A stretch of DNA of 19,713 nt from CAWUKT01 sp963923035 (GTDB lineage: Bacteria; Bacteroidota; Bacteroidia; J057; JADKCL01). Position 1 is the stretch's first letter; each line of letters opens with the position of its first letter. The notes beneath the pieces are model-generated. The model made no database searches. It was not told where the DNA came from and saw only the letters and a list, made by a program, of their open reading frames with translations. Made by a program: the position numbers and the translations under genes. This document shows, one piece after another, positions 1-6,937 of the stretch. The stretch covers positions 1-19,713 of the forward strand of contig CAWUKT010000109.1 of the NCBI GenBank assembly GCA_963923035.1. Direction: 5' to 3'.

Positions 1-343
1 AAAACAGAGGGTTAAATAAATTGATTTGTGCACGCGTTTTTACACAGTCTCTATGGAGGAGAAGCGGTTGGTTCCCGGGCGGAAAGCCCCACTTCTGCGA
101 TGGAAAAGCCTGCCTTGGGAGCGGGGCCGACACTCCCCGGATAGATGGCCCGGGGAGCCATCTCGGACAATGGCACGATTTCCGTTGGACGTTCCAAGAT
201 AGGTGCTTACGGCGATAGGTAGGTCCTGAATTGGCTTGACATGCAGCTCCATTCCGATTCATCAAGGTCCACCCCAGTTCCATTTTCCCCACTAATTCAC
301 ATTTTCCCCGCCCCGTTCCCCTTGCTTTGCCTAAATTTCACCC
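1..343. other. No convincing gene; hairpin-rich intergenic region
   Basis: I see no protein-coding gene here. Short open frames on both strands have no recognisable domain. The stretch 60-197 can fold into consecutive compact hairpins: an outer AGAAG/CTTCT stem (60-64 with 92-96) around GGGC/GCCC (77-80 with 86-89); CGGGG/CCCCG (122-126 with 135-139); a perfect 7-bp AGATGGC/GCCATCT (143-149 with 157-163); and TTGGA/TCCAA (185-189 with 193-197). TTGATTTG at 21-28 is one base from the Bacteroidota -7 consensus TAnnTTTG. I could not match this to 6S, tmRNA, RNase P or SRP RNA. From about 280 to 343 the sequence is pyrimidine-rich. Confidence 0.45.
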
Positions 344-1567
344 GTGATTCTCTGGTCCAATATCATCGAGGCCTTCCGCACCATCCGCTCCAACCTGTTG
401 CGGGCCATTTTGACCATCCTCATCATCGCGATTGGATTGACGGCCCTGATCGGCGTCCTGACCGCCATCGACGGGGTCAAATTCTGGTTTTCGGACAGCT
501 TCGTGCGCATCGGAACGAATACCTTCCGCATCGAGCGCTACGGGACCGATGTTCGGCGCGGCAACAGCAATGTCCGCCGGATGCCGATTACCTACGAGCA
601 GGCCCAGGAATTCAAGGAATCTTTCTCGGACATGGCGCCGGTGAGCGTGGTGGGGATGGGGAGTATGCTGGGCGTGGCCACGTACAAGGGCGAACGGACG
701 CAGAACAACCTCCAGATCATGGGGGGCGACGAGCAGTTCATCATCACGGACAATTACCAGATCGACCGCGGCCGGAACATCAACCGGGCCGATGTCCTCA
801 ATTACCGCAAGGTGATCCTCATCGGGCACGAGGTGGTCAAGTTGTTGTTTGAGAACCAGAATCCAATCGGGAAACGGGTGCAGGTGGATGGAAACAGCTA
901 TGAAGTGATCGGGACGTTTGCGGAAGTGGGCGCGCAGGGGCTGATCGGCGGCGACAAGATGTGCGTGATTCCCGTCACGACCCTGTCGCAGGATTATCCG
1001 CGTCGGAACCGCAGCCACAGCCTGCATGTATTGGCGAGTGACATCGAGCAGATGGAGCCCATGACCTTTGAAGCCGTCGGGGATTTTCGGCGGATTCGGG
1101 GCTTGTCGGCCAAGGAGGAGAACGATTTTGGGATCGTCAAGGTCGAGGCGATCATCGACAACCTGATGGACAATCTGAAGTACCTGACCTGGTCGGCGAC
1201 GGTGATCGCGATCATTACGTTGTTCAGTGCGGCCATCGGTCTGATGAACATCATGCTGGTGAGTGTGACGGAGCGGACCCGGGAGATTGGGGTCCGAAAA
1301 GCGACCGGCGCACGCCGGTCGACCATTTTGGTGCAGTTCCTGACCGAAGCCGTGGTCATCACCCAGTTGGGCGGCTTGTTGGGCATCCTGTTCGGGGTGA
1401 TGATGGGCAATATCGTTGGCGTCCTCCTGGACACCAGCTTTGTCGTGCCCTGGAATTGGGTGGGATTTGGCTTCCTGTTGTGTTTCATGGTCGGCGTCGT
1501 GGCCGGCATTTACCCCGCCCGAAAGGCAGCGGCCCTCGATCCGATTGAGAGCTTGCGCTACGAATAA
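344..1567 (+). CDS. ABC transporter permease, MacB/FtsX type
   Basis: This is an inner-membrane permease of the MacB_PCD plus FtsX architecture, 407 residues, the usual length for the family. TM1 lies near residues 20-42. A periplasmic domain of about 240 residues follows, then three C-terminal membrane segments near 284-306, 329-362 and 370-392. The cytoplasmic loop carries the hallmark ERTREIGVRKATGA (about 310-323), which couples to the ATPase, and the protein ends in the typical PARKAAALDPIESLRYE. The start is a GTG with no Shine-Dalgarno sequence; the residues after it match the family N-terminus. Relatives couple ATP hydrolysis to export or mechanotransmission across the periplasm, in lipoprotein, peptide, drug or division roles; the substrate cannot be read here. 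No ATPase or membrane-fusion partner lies in the window downstream, and only 343 non-coding bases lie upstream, so the partner is outside or elsewhere. Confidence 0.93.
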   Translation: MILWSNIIEAFRTIRSNLLRAILTILIIAIGLTALIGVLTAIDGVKFWFSDSFVRIGTNTFRIERYGTDVRRGNSNVRRMPITYEQAQEFKESFSDMAPVSVVGMGSMLGVATYKGERTQNNLQIMGGDEQFIITDNYQIDRGRNINRADVLNYRKVILIGHEVVKLLFENQNPIGKRVQVDGNSYEVIGTFAEVGAQGLIGGDKMCVIPVTTLSQDYPRRNRSHSLHVLASDIEQMEPMTFEAVGDFRRIRGLSAKEENDFGIVKVEAIIDNLMDNLKYLTWSATVIAIITLFSAAIGLMNIMLVSVTERTREIGVRKATGARRSTILVQFLTEAVVITQLGGLLGILFGVMMGNIVGVLLDTSFVVPWNWVGFGFLLCFMVGVVAGIYPARKAAALDPIESLRYE

Positions 1568-1629
1568 CTCAGGAATTATCGTTAGCTTGTTGCATTGACA
1601 AACCCACCCAATTGTGAACCTCTGTTGCT

Positions 1630-3420
1630 ATGAAAGGCTTATTTACCCTGTTGTTGACCTCCTTTTTGTGTATTGGTCCCCTTCTCCCCGCCCAGCAACT
1701 GGATTGGGTCGGCATCATGGAGGGGAAGTACAATGAATCCATCCGCCGGGCTGAGATCACGCCCACCGGCAAGCTGGCCATTTTGGGAGATTATTACGAG
1801 GAAGTGGACATTGATCCCGGCCCCGGGGTCTTCCAGTTCGATGCTGGAGGAACGAAGCTCAAGGCGACGTTCTTTGCCCAGATCGATACGGCCACGCTCA
1901 CCCTGGATTGGGGCCTGACGACGTTTACCCCCTCTTCCGGCACTTCATTTACGCAGTTCACCGATTTCACCTCCGATGCCAGCGGCAATATTTATATGGT
2001 GGGGCAGTACGCGGAAGAAATTTTCTGGCGGGATGCCCAGGTCGGCGTCGTGACCGTGGCCTCGGGTTCTCCCATTCTTCCCGATACCACCGTCGGCCTC
2101 CTGATCAAATTCACTCCTCAGGGCGGACTCCTGTGGAAAGAAGAGATTGCCGGAGGGACAGCCGGGGCCCGGAGCTACGTGAATATCCAATCGGTCCACC
2201 GCCTGAACAATAGCATCCTGGCGGTGGGCGGCTTTTTCTCCCCCACCGATTTTGACCCGGGCAGCGGATCATTTGTCCTGAATCCTCCCAGTCCGCCCTT
2301 TACGCCCTCCACTTTCATGCTGGAGCTGGACGACAATGGCGATTTTCAGTGGGCGGGGGCAACGGGAAATGTGTTCGTGGTGGATGCGGCGGAAGATGGG
2401 GGCGGCAATGTTTTTCTGGCCGGCGGCTTCTACGATGCTCCGGACATTGATCCGGCGGCGGGCAGCACGCTGGTCCTGACCAGCAGTGATCTGCTGGACG
2501 CCTTCCTGATGCGCCTCAATTCCCAGCGGGCGCTGGAATGGGCCTTTTCTTTCGGCGGCAACGACGATGACCTGTTGAACCAGGTTGAGCTCACCTCGAC
2601 CGGGGACCTCCTGGTGACGGGCTACCACCGCTCCGATGTGGACATCGATCCCGGCGCGGGCAGCACCATTCTGACGAGTACCGGCTTCCAGAATCATTTT
2701 GTGGCGAACTACGGAATCAACCAAGGCCTGAATTGGGCGGTCTCGCTGGACGCGGACATCGCGGTGCAGCAGATGATCACCGATGTGAACCAGGACATTG
2801 TGCTGTCGGGCACCTTCGTGGGCGACCCGGACTTTGATCCGGGCGCGGCGACGCTTCAATTGGCCCCGACCTGTTCGAATACCGTTTGCCGATTGGCCTT
2901 TTCCCTGACCCTCGATGCCGCCTCCCAACAGCTGTTGACGGCCTTTGTCTGGGGCGAACAGGGGCCGGGCTCTGCCTTTGGGACCCTGGTCAGCCGGGGG
3001 ATTTCTTCGGATATCAATGGCCGCACCTTTACTGTGGGCGCCTGGACGGGCACCCGGGACTTTGATCCGGGCCCCGGCACCAGCAATTTGACGTCTTCCT
3101 TTTTCATCAACGACTCTGCGGCGGTGGACCTGTTCATATTGTCCCTGAACCAAGGAGGATTGGTGGGGCGCCTGAGTCCCCCCGAGGGGAGCGGAGTGAG
3201 CATTTTTCCCGTGCCCGCCACCTCTGAATTGACGATCGCGCCGAGTGGTGCGGCCCCCTATCGCTATGAATTGTGGAATGCCCAGGGGCAGTTGGTCAGG
3301 ATGGGGAAGGGGCAGGGACAGGAAACAATTTCCGTGGGAGATTTGCCGGTGGGCGTCTATACCCTGCGGGTGAAAGAGGTGAAGAGTTCGCTGGCCCAGA
3401 AGATTCTGTTGCAGCATTGA
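1630..3420 (+). CDS. Secreted DxDPG-repeat (beta-propeller-like) protein with T9SS sorting domain
   Basis: The 596-residue protein has a Sec signal peptide (residues 1-21, ending LLPAQ) and a C-terminal T9SS type A sorting domain (about 522-596). The domain begins near SIFPVPATSELTI and contains LPVGVYTLRV and a final KILL. Relatives are carried across the outer membrane by the type IX system and released or attached to the surface. The body has six D-[IF]-D-P-[GA] motifs at residues 60, 207, 272, 338, 401 and 477, spaced 63-76 residues apart. A degenerate unit fits near residue 132, giving about seven blades. Each unit pairs the motif with a downstream phrase like FLMRLN or FVANYG and a GN/GDL-VTG strand, as in SBBP-type propeller repeats. 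The acidic motifs could bind calcium. The partner or substrate is unknown. It lies 62 bases after the permease and could be co-transcribed; no promoter is evident between them. Confidence 0.88.
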   Translation: MKGLFTLLLTSFLCIGPLLPAQQLDWVGIMEGKYNESIRRAEITPTGKLAILGDYYEEVDIDPGPGVFQFDAGGTKLKATFFAQIDTATLTLDWGLTTFTPSSGTSFTQFTDFTSDASGNIYMVGQYAEEIFWRDAQVGVVTVASGSPILPDTTVGLLIKFTPQGGLLWKEEIAGGTAGARSYVNIQSVHRLNNSILAVGGFFSPTDFDPGSGSFVLNPPSPPFTPSTFMLELDDNGDFQWAGATGNVFVVDAAEDGGGNVFLAGGFYDAPDIDPAAGSTLVLTSSDLLDAFLMRLNSQRALEWAFSFGGNDDDLLNQVELTSTGDLLVTGYHRSDVDIDPGAGSTILTSTGFQNHFVANYGINQGLNWAVSLDADIAVQQMITDVNQDIVLSGTFVGDPDFDPGAATLQLAPTCSNTVCRLAFSLTLDAASQQLLTAFVWGEQGPGSAFGTLVSRGISSDINGRTFTVGAWTGTRDFDPGPGTSNLTSSFFINDSAAVDLFILSLNQGGLVGRLSPPEGSGVSIFPVPATSELTIAPSGAAPYRYELWNAQGQLVRMGKGQGQETISVGDLPVGVYTLRVKEVKSSLAQKILLQH

Positions 3421-3432
3421 TGTCCATCCTTA

Positions 3433-3464
3433 TTGCAACTCAAGAGAAATTTTCACTATCTTTG
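3433..3464 (+). promoter_or_regulatory. Promoter of the rpsF operon
   Basis: A TTG at 3433-3435 and an exact Bacteroidota -7 element TATCTTTG (consensus TAnnTTTG) at 3457-3464 are separated by 21 bases, within the 17-23 range reported for Flavobacterium. Transcription would start near 3471, leaving a leader of about 65 bases before the rpsF ATG. It is the first plausible promoter after the secreted protein gene and explains independent expression of the ribosomal operon. Confidence 0.7.
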
Positions 3465-3474
3465 CAGTCCAATT

Positions 3475-3524
3475 TTGAAACCGTTCCCGTGGACGTCCTG
3501 CGGGGACCAAGACCAAGGTTTTAA
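3475..3524 (+). promoter_or_regulatory. Folded rpsF leader, candidate S6:S18 autoregulatory element
   Basis: The leader can form an outer 8-bp helix, TTGAAACC (3475-3482) with GGTTTTAA (3517-3524) including one G-U pair. It encloses a second hairpin built on CCCG/CGGG (3486-3489 with 3501-3504). A CCG trinucleotide at 3481-3483 sits at the top of the outer helix. In many bacteria the S6:S18 complex binds a CCG-containing bulge in the rpsF leader to repress the operon. The position and the CCG fit, but the exact published geometry is not clearly reproduced, so assignment to that element is inference. Confidence 0.4.
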
Positions 3525-3534
3525 CACATCTTAT

Positions 3535-3918
3535 ATGGCACTCGACATCAATGTCGACCTGTCGAACCTGATGGTGGAGTACGAAACCACCTTCCTCAGC
3601 GTTCCAACCCTGTCTGATCAGGATTACAAGCAGGTCGTAGCAAAATTCGAAAAGTACATCCTTGACAATGGTGGCAAGGTCACCAACCTCGAGCATTGGG
3701 GACAGAAGCGTCTCGAGTACGAGATTCAGCGTCACAACAATGCTTATTACACCTACATGGAGTTTGAAGCTCCGGGAACCCTCATCGACAACATGGAACG
3801 TGAGTTCCGTTACGACGAGCGGGTCATCCGGTACCTGACAGTCAAAGTAGGTAAGCACCACGCAGCCTTCAACAAGAAGCGCCGCGAGCAAGGATTTGGT
3901 AAAAAAGAAAAAAACTAA
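3535..3918 (+). CDS. rpsF: 30S ribosomal protein bS6
   Basis: Ribosomal protein bS6 binds 16S rRNA in the central domain of the small subunit as a heterodimer with bS18. The family signature is plain: VEYETTFLSVPTLSDQD near the start, then KFEKYI, then KRLEYEIQRHNNAYYTYMEF and RYDERVIRYLTVKV. I chose the ATG at 3535 (127 residues). An in-frame TTG at 3433 overlaps the promoter and can be excluded. The ATG at 3571 (MVEYETTF) would give the canonical short N-terminus and is a real alternative. The C-terminus ends in a lysine-rich tail, as is common in Bacteroidota. It is the first gene of rpsF-rpsR-rplI, with rpsR 14 bases downstream. Confidence 0.96.
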   Translation: MALDINVDLSNLMVEYETTFLSVPTLSDQDYKQVVAKFEKYILDNGGKVTNLEHWGQKRLEYEIQRHNNAYYTYMEFEAPGTLIDNMEREFRYDERVIRYLTVKVGKHHAAFNKKRREQGFGKKEKN

Positions 3919-3932
3919 GGAGGATCTGAATC

Positions 3933-4220
3933 ATGGCGAATCCCAGAGGTCGGAGAGACTCCGGCATAGGCCCGACGGCTCAGAACAAGATCAAGAGCAA
4001 CCGTCAAAGCAAAAAGTACTGCCGTTTCAAGCGTCACGGCATCAAGTACATCGATTACAAGGATCCTGAGTTCCTGAAGAAGTTCCTGAACGACCAGGGC
4101 AAGATTCTTCCCCGCCGCATCACCGGCACCAGCCTGAAATTCCAGCGCCAGTTGAGCGTGGCCATCAAGCGTGCCCGCCACCTCGGCCTTCTTCCGTTTG
4201 TCACCGATACCGTTAAGTAA
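3933..4220 (+). CDS. rpsR: 30S ribosomal protein bS18
   Basis: Ribosomal protein bS18 (95 residues) is the partner of bS6 on the 30S platform. The conserved core is visible: KYCRFKRHGIKYIDYKD, then FLNDQGKILPRRITGTS, then KFQRQLSVAIKRARHLGLLPF. The Gly/Arg-rich N-terminus (MANPRGRRDSG) is a lineage extension. A strong Shine-Dalgarno, AAGGAGGA at 3917-3924, overlaps the rpsF stop and lies 8 bases before the ATG. This is unusual in Bacteroidota, where most genes lack one; the other starts in this window show none. It suggests reinitiation or elevated translation of the second cistron. Confidence 0.97.
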   Translation: MANPRGRRDSGIGPTAQNKIKSNRQSKKYCRFKRHGIKYIDYKDPEFLKKFLNDQGKILPRRITGTSLKFQRQLSVAIKRARHLGLLPFVTDTVK

Positions 4221-4222
4221 TC

Positions 4223-4678
4223 ATGGAAATCATTCTGCTGAAATACCACCAAGGACTCGGCGACAAGAACGATATCGTGAAAGTCAAGCCGGGTTACGCC
4301 CGCAACTTCCTCATCCCGCAGGGCATTGCCAAGTTGGCTACCAAGACCAACCGCAAGATCCTCGAAGAGAACCTCCGTCAAGCCGCTCACCGTCGCGAAC
4401 ACATCGTCGACGAAGCCAAGGCCAAGGCAGAGGAGCTCGAAGGATTGACCATTGTCATCGAAACCCTCGCTGGCCCCGACGGCCGCCTGTTTGGTTCCGT
4501 GACGCCCCTCATGGTCTCCAATGAACTCGAAGAAAAAGGCATTCAGGTTGAGCGTCAGCGCATCTCTTTCGAGAATCCTGTCAAGGAGCTCGGAACGCAC
4601 TACGCGATTGTCGACCTCCTCAAAGAGGTCAAGGCAAAAGTTACCATCGAGGTAACGGCTGTCGACAAAGACAAGTAA
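4223..4678 (+). CDS. rplI: 50S ribosomal protein bL9
   Basis: Ribosomal protein bL9 (151 residues, normal length) binds domain V of 23S rRNA near the L1 stalk and influences reading-frame maintenance. The N-terminal RNA-binding domain carries VKVKPGYARNFLIPQG (about residues 20-35). A long connecting helix rich in K, E and A follows (about 45-75), then the C-terminal domain beginning LFGSVTPLMVSNEL and ending near VTIEVTAV. The ATG follows the rpsR stop by two bases, so translation is probably coupled. It is the last gene of the operon; a strong terminator follows 24 bases later. Confidence 0.97.
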   Translation: MEIILLKYHQGLGDKNDIVKVKPGYARNFLIPQGIAKLATKTNRKILEENLRQAAHRREHIVDEAKAKAEELEGLTIVIETLAGPDGRLFGSVTPLMVSNELEEKGIQVERQRISFENPVKELGTHYAIVDLLKEVKAKVTIEVTAVDKDK

Positions 4679-4701
4679 ACCGACCTGAGGTCGAAGATAT
4701 G

Positions 4702-4733
4702 AATCCCGGCTGCTCAGCAGCCGGGATTTTTTC
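4702..4733 (+). terminator. Rho-independent terminator of the rpsF-rpsR-rplI operon
   Basis: A perfect 11-bp stem, ATCCCGGCTGC (4703-4713) with GCAGCCGGGAT (4717-4727), closes a TCA loop and is followed by a run of T. A smaller CGACC/GGTCG hairpin sits just upstream (4681-4693). Confidence 0.92.
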
Positions 4734-4741
4734 ATATAAAA

Positions 4742-4770
4742 CCAAATCGCCGCCCCGGGAAGGGGCGGCG
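4742..4770 (-). terminator. Terminator of the small secreted-protein gene
   Basis: A perfect 9-bp GC stem, 4748-4756 paired with 4762-4770, has a five-base loop. Read on the minus strand it is followed by a T-rich ATTTGGTTTTAT. It lies 28 bases past the stop of the minus-strand gene, so the two convergent units each have their own terminator. Confidence 0.75.
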
Positions 4771-4797
4771 TCTGTGTTTACCGTATGTACTGGAAGA

Positions 4798-5082
4798 CTA
4801 TTTCGTAGAGGTGCGCACCCCGCGGACGCGGGAGCGTTTGCCGGTCAGCGCCTGGGATTTTTGGGCGGGCGACTTGACCATACCCTTCATCCCTTGGTCG
4901 GTTTGGACCAGCTTCGCGGTTGTGTGGGTGGCTGGGGCCACCGGTTTGTGCATTCCCCGCACCCGATTGGCTTTGCCTTTGGTCATGGAGGTCGATGCAG
5001 CCCGGCTTTGGGCCTGAGCGGAGAGACCAAGCCCGAGGAAAAGGGCGAATGCGGCGGTGATGGACAATGCTTTTTTCATCAT
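4798..5082 (-). CDS. Small, very basic secreted protein, function unknown
   Basis: The 94-residue product starts MMKKALSITAAFALFLG and has a clear Sec signal peptide with cleavage after AQAQ or QAQA (near residues 23-25). The mature part, about 70 residues, has nine Lys and seven Arg against a single Asp and no Glu, and no Cys. It contains two related RVRG segments, NRVRGM and SRVRGV, about 45 residues apart, the second near the C-terminus, which suggests a small internal duplication. The tandem ATGs at 5080 and 5077 make the start uncertain by one residue. I recognise no family. A periplasmic nucleic-acid- or polyanion-binding role, or a cationic peptide, would fit the charge; both are guesses. 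Its own terminator, and a signal peptide that would not arise by chance antisense, support a real gene. Confidence 0.72.
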   Translation of the reverse strand: MMKKALSITAAFALFLGLGLSAQAQSRAASTSMTKGKANRVRGMHKPVAPATHTTAKLVQTDQGMKGMVKSPAQKSQALTGKRSRVRGVRTSTK

Positions 5083-5404
5083 GGATCAAGTAGGTTAAAT
5101 GAGCAATTACGCAGGGCCAGAAAATTTTTCTCCGGATGCCTACGCCGAAATTCAAGGAGGATATATCAAAGCCCGTGCCAGTTTTTCCGCCGCCTTCCCT
5201 TTCTCCCCGCTTTTCCCATTGCCTTTTTCCCTCAATCCCCGTTTTTCCGTTCCCTTTTTTATTCGGCCCATTCCCTGAGTTTTTCCCTGAATTGACTTAA
5301 TATTCGGGGGTACGTACATCTGGGACAACGTTTTATCCGTTTAACCCAATACAATAAAGATTCGGGCCTTCCGAGTTTTCGTTCCAGCTCTAAAAGACAA
5401 CCAA
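5083..5404. other. Intergenic region with pyrimidine tracts and a candidate promoter
   Basis: This 322-base divergent spacer separates the small secreted protein gene (minus) from the YHYH gene (plus). From about 5177 to 5290 the plus strand is strongly pyrimidine-biased, with many TTTTCCC-like runs. I find no open frame with coding character and no known RNA. Similar pyrimidine patches precede the permease (about 280-343). Confidence 0.5.
5292..5322 (+). promoter_or_regulatory. Candidate promoter for the YHYH operon
   Basis: TTG at 5292-5294 and TACATCTG at 5315-5322 (one mismatch to TAnnTTTG) are separated by 20 bases. The start would be near 5330, giving a leader of about 75 bases. The single mismatch keeps confidence low. 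Confidence 0.4.
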
Positions 5405-6352
5405 ATGAAAAAGCTACCTCTCTACCTGGCGGCCTTGCTGACCTTGACCCTGTGGGGAACGGGTTGTAATCGGGACAATGAAATGAACGTCGACTGCGAA
5501 GATGTGGACGATGTGGTCGATACGAGTATCCGCGGAGCCTGCAACGAATCGCTCAATTGGTCGAACCAAGTGAGCATCACCACCTCCGGCAACAGCCGGA
5601 CCATCACCACCAACTCGATCCCGGACCATCGAGTGGGCCTGTTTGGTGGGGGAAATGGTTCCCTGAATCCGAATGCGATTGCCGAGGTCAATAGCACCTA
5701 TACCATCCCGACCAATCCGAGTGCGGCCAGTGCCCCTACGGTTTTGTTGAGCCGGGACCTCGGTCCCCAGTACGCCTTTGGCGTGCTCCTGAATGGCGTT
5801 CCGCTCGATCCGGAGGCCGCTGAGCCCTGGCCCCACGACGGAATCTTCTCCAATTCGCCCAAGAATTGGGAGTGGAACCTGGATGCCATGAGCATCAACC
5901 TCGGACTGGATTGCAACAATGGGCACGTTCAGCCTTCGGGCAAGTACCACCACCACGGGGCTCCGACTTTGTATTTGGAGTCGCTGAATGCCCCTAACAA
6001 TACCATGACGCTGATCGGATGGGCGGGAGATGGCTTCCCGATCTACTACAAATACGGCTACCAGAATGCCAGCGATGCCGGATCGGCGGTGGTGGAGCTG
6101 GGTTCCAGCTACCGGCTGAAGTCCGGCGACCGTCCGGGCGACGGGGACAGCGCTCCCTGTGGGACCTACTCCGGGATCTATACCAATGACTATGAATATG
6201 TGGCCGGACTCGGCGACCTCGACGAGTGCAATGGCCGGACGGGCGTCACCCCCGAGTTCCCGAATGGGACGTACTATTACGTGGTTACGGAAAGCTACCC
6301 CTTTGTTTCTCGGTGCTTCACAGGCACCCCATCCAGTGATTTCAGATTGTAA
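5405..6352 (+). CDS. YHYH-domain lipoprotein
   Basis: The 315-residue protein begins with a lipoprotein signal (MKKLPLYLAALLTLTLWGTG, lipid Cys at 21), so it should be anchored to an outer or inner membrane. The body matches the YHYH family: the eponymous motif appears as GKYHHHG at residues 179-185, preceded by NNGHVQPS and followed by LIGWAGDGFPIYYKYGY (about 203-219). The C-terminal part contains GTYSGIYTNDYEYV, DLDECNGRTG and FPNGTYYYVVTESYPF. The region after the lipid anchor is acidic (residues 24-39). The biochemical role of YHYH proteins is not established; the conserved His cluster and the Asp/Cys residues suggest metal binding. Only five bases separate it from the next gene, so they form an operon. 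Confidence 0.87.
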   Translation: MKKLPLYLAALLTLTLWGTGCNRDNEMNVDCEDVDDVVDTSIRGACNESLNWSNQVSITTSGNSRTITTNSIPDHRVGLFGGGNGSLNPNAIAEVNSTYTIPTNPSAASAPTVLLSRDLGPQYAFGVLLNGVPLDPEAAEPWPHDGIFSNSPKNWEWNLDAMSINLGLDCNNGHVQPSGKYHHHGAPTLYLESLNAPNNTMTLIGWAGDGFPIYYKYGYQNASDAGSAVVELGSSYRLKSGDRPGDGDSAPCGTYSGIYTNDYEYVAGLGDLDECNGRTGVTPEFPNGTYYYVVTESYPFVSRCFTGTPSSDFRL

Positions 6353-6357
6353 CGGCC

Positions 6358-6936
6358 ATGAGAAAGATTCTGTCCATTCTGGTGCTTGCAGCCTTGTTGT
6401 TCAGCCAAGCCAAGGCGCATACTTCCTACGAAACCTACGCTGATTTCACTCTGGAGTCCGGGCACATGAAGGTGCGCCTGGAGATGCCGTGGACGATTTC
6501 GGAAGCGGTGATGGCGGCCTATCCGCAAAGCAAGCGGGTGGAAAAAGCGGAGTTCCGGGCCTATGTGGACCGGTATATCCATGAATTCTTCGTGGTGGAG
6601 CGGGGCGGGGAAGAGGTGCAATGGACGACGTTGAAGGATGTGCCGGCGGAGGAATCGCACAGTGCCATCGTCGATATCTGGTATCCGCTGGAGGGTATGG
6701 AAGGCATCACTGTGACGAATCGATTGCTGTGCAACTTGACGCGGGGGGCGGAGAACCACCACCGGTTGGCATTGGAAGGGGGGAAGAGCATGGAAATTAC
6801 GACCACCGTCGAGACTCCCTCGTTTGAAGTCGAAGACGCTACGACGCCAGCGTGGAGCTGGTGGTTGATCGGAGGATGTGGATTGGGATTGATCGGAATG
6901 GTATTGGCATTCAGATCACCCCCAAAGAGCGAATGA
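6358..6936 (+). CDS. Membrane-anchored periplasmic protein, function unknown
   Basis: The 192-residue protein has a signal peptide ending SQAKA, so the mature chain is predicted to begin with His21. A globular domain of about 145 residues follows, with several further His residues (H36, H75, H101, H134, H135). A C-terminal transmembrane helix (about 166-185, WSWWLIGGCGLGLIGMVLAF) and a short basic/acidic tail end it. It resembles Bacteroidota proteins in which a signal peptide is cut directly before His and the C-terminus is membrane-anchored, but I cannot name a family with confidence. It starts five bases after the YHYH gene, so the two are likely co-expressed. The stop lies one base from the stop of the convergent hydrolase gene, with no terminator between them. 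Confidence 0.83.
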   Translation: MRKILSILVLAALLFSQAKAHTSYETYADFTLESGHMKVRLEMPWTISEAVMAAYPQSKRVEKAEFRAYVDRYIHEFFVVERGGEEVQWTTLKDVPAEESHSAIVDIWYPLEGMEGITVTNRLLCNLTRGAENHHRLALEGGKSMEITTTVETPSFEVEDATTPAWSWWLIGGCGLGLIGMVLAFRSPPKSE

Positions 6937-6937
6937 G

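Noticed and set aside
33..44. 12-base inverted match between the left edge (33-44) and the right edge (near 19664-19676) as possible element ends
   Set aside because: A 12-mer shared within a 20-kb window is expected by chance, and the flanks do not extend the match convincingly.
21..252. Short open frames of 65 and 70 codons on opposite strands at the left edge
   Set aside because: Neither shows a signal peptide, a domain or a plausible composition; the region is better described as hairpin-rich and non-coding.
2269..3417. 382-codon open frame antisense to the T9SS-exported protein
   Set aside because: The sense frame has a signal peptide, repeats and a sorting domain; the antisense frame has none.
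3433..3534. N-terminal extension of bS6 from a TTG
   Set aside because: The extension overlaps the promoter elements and has no bS6 homology.
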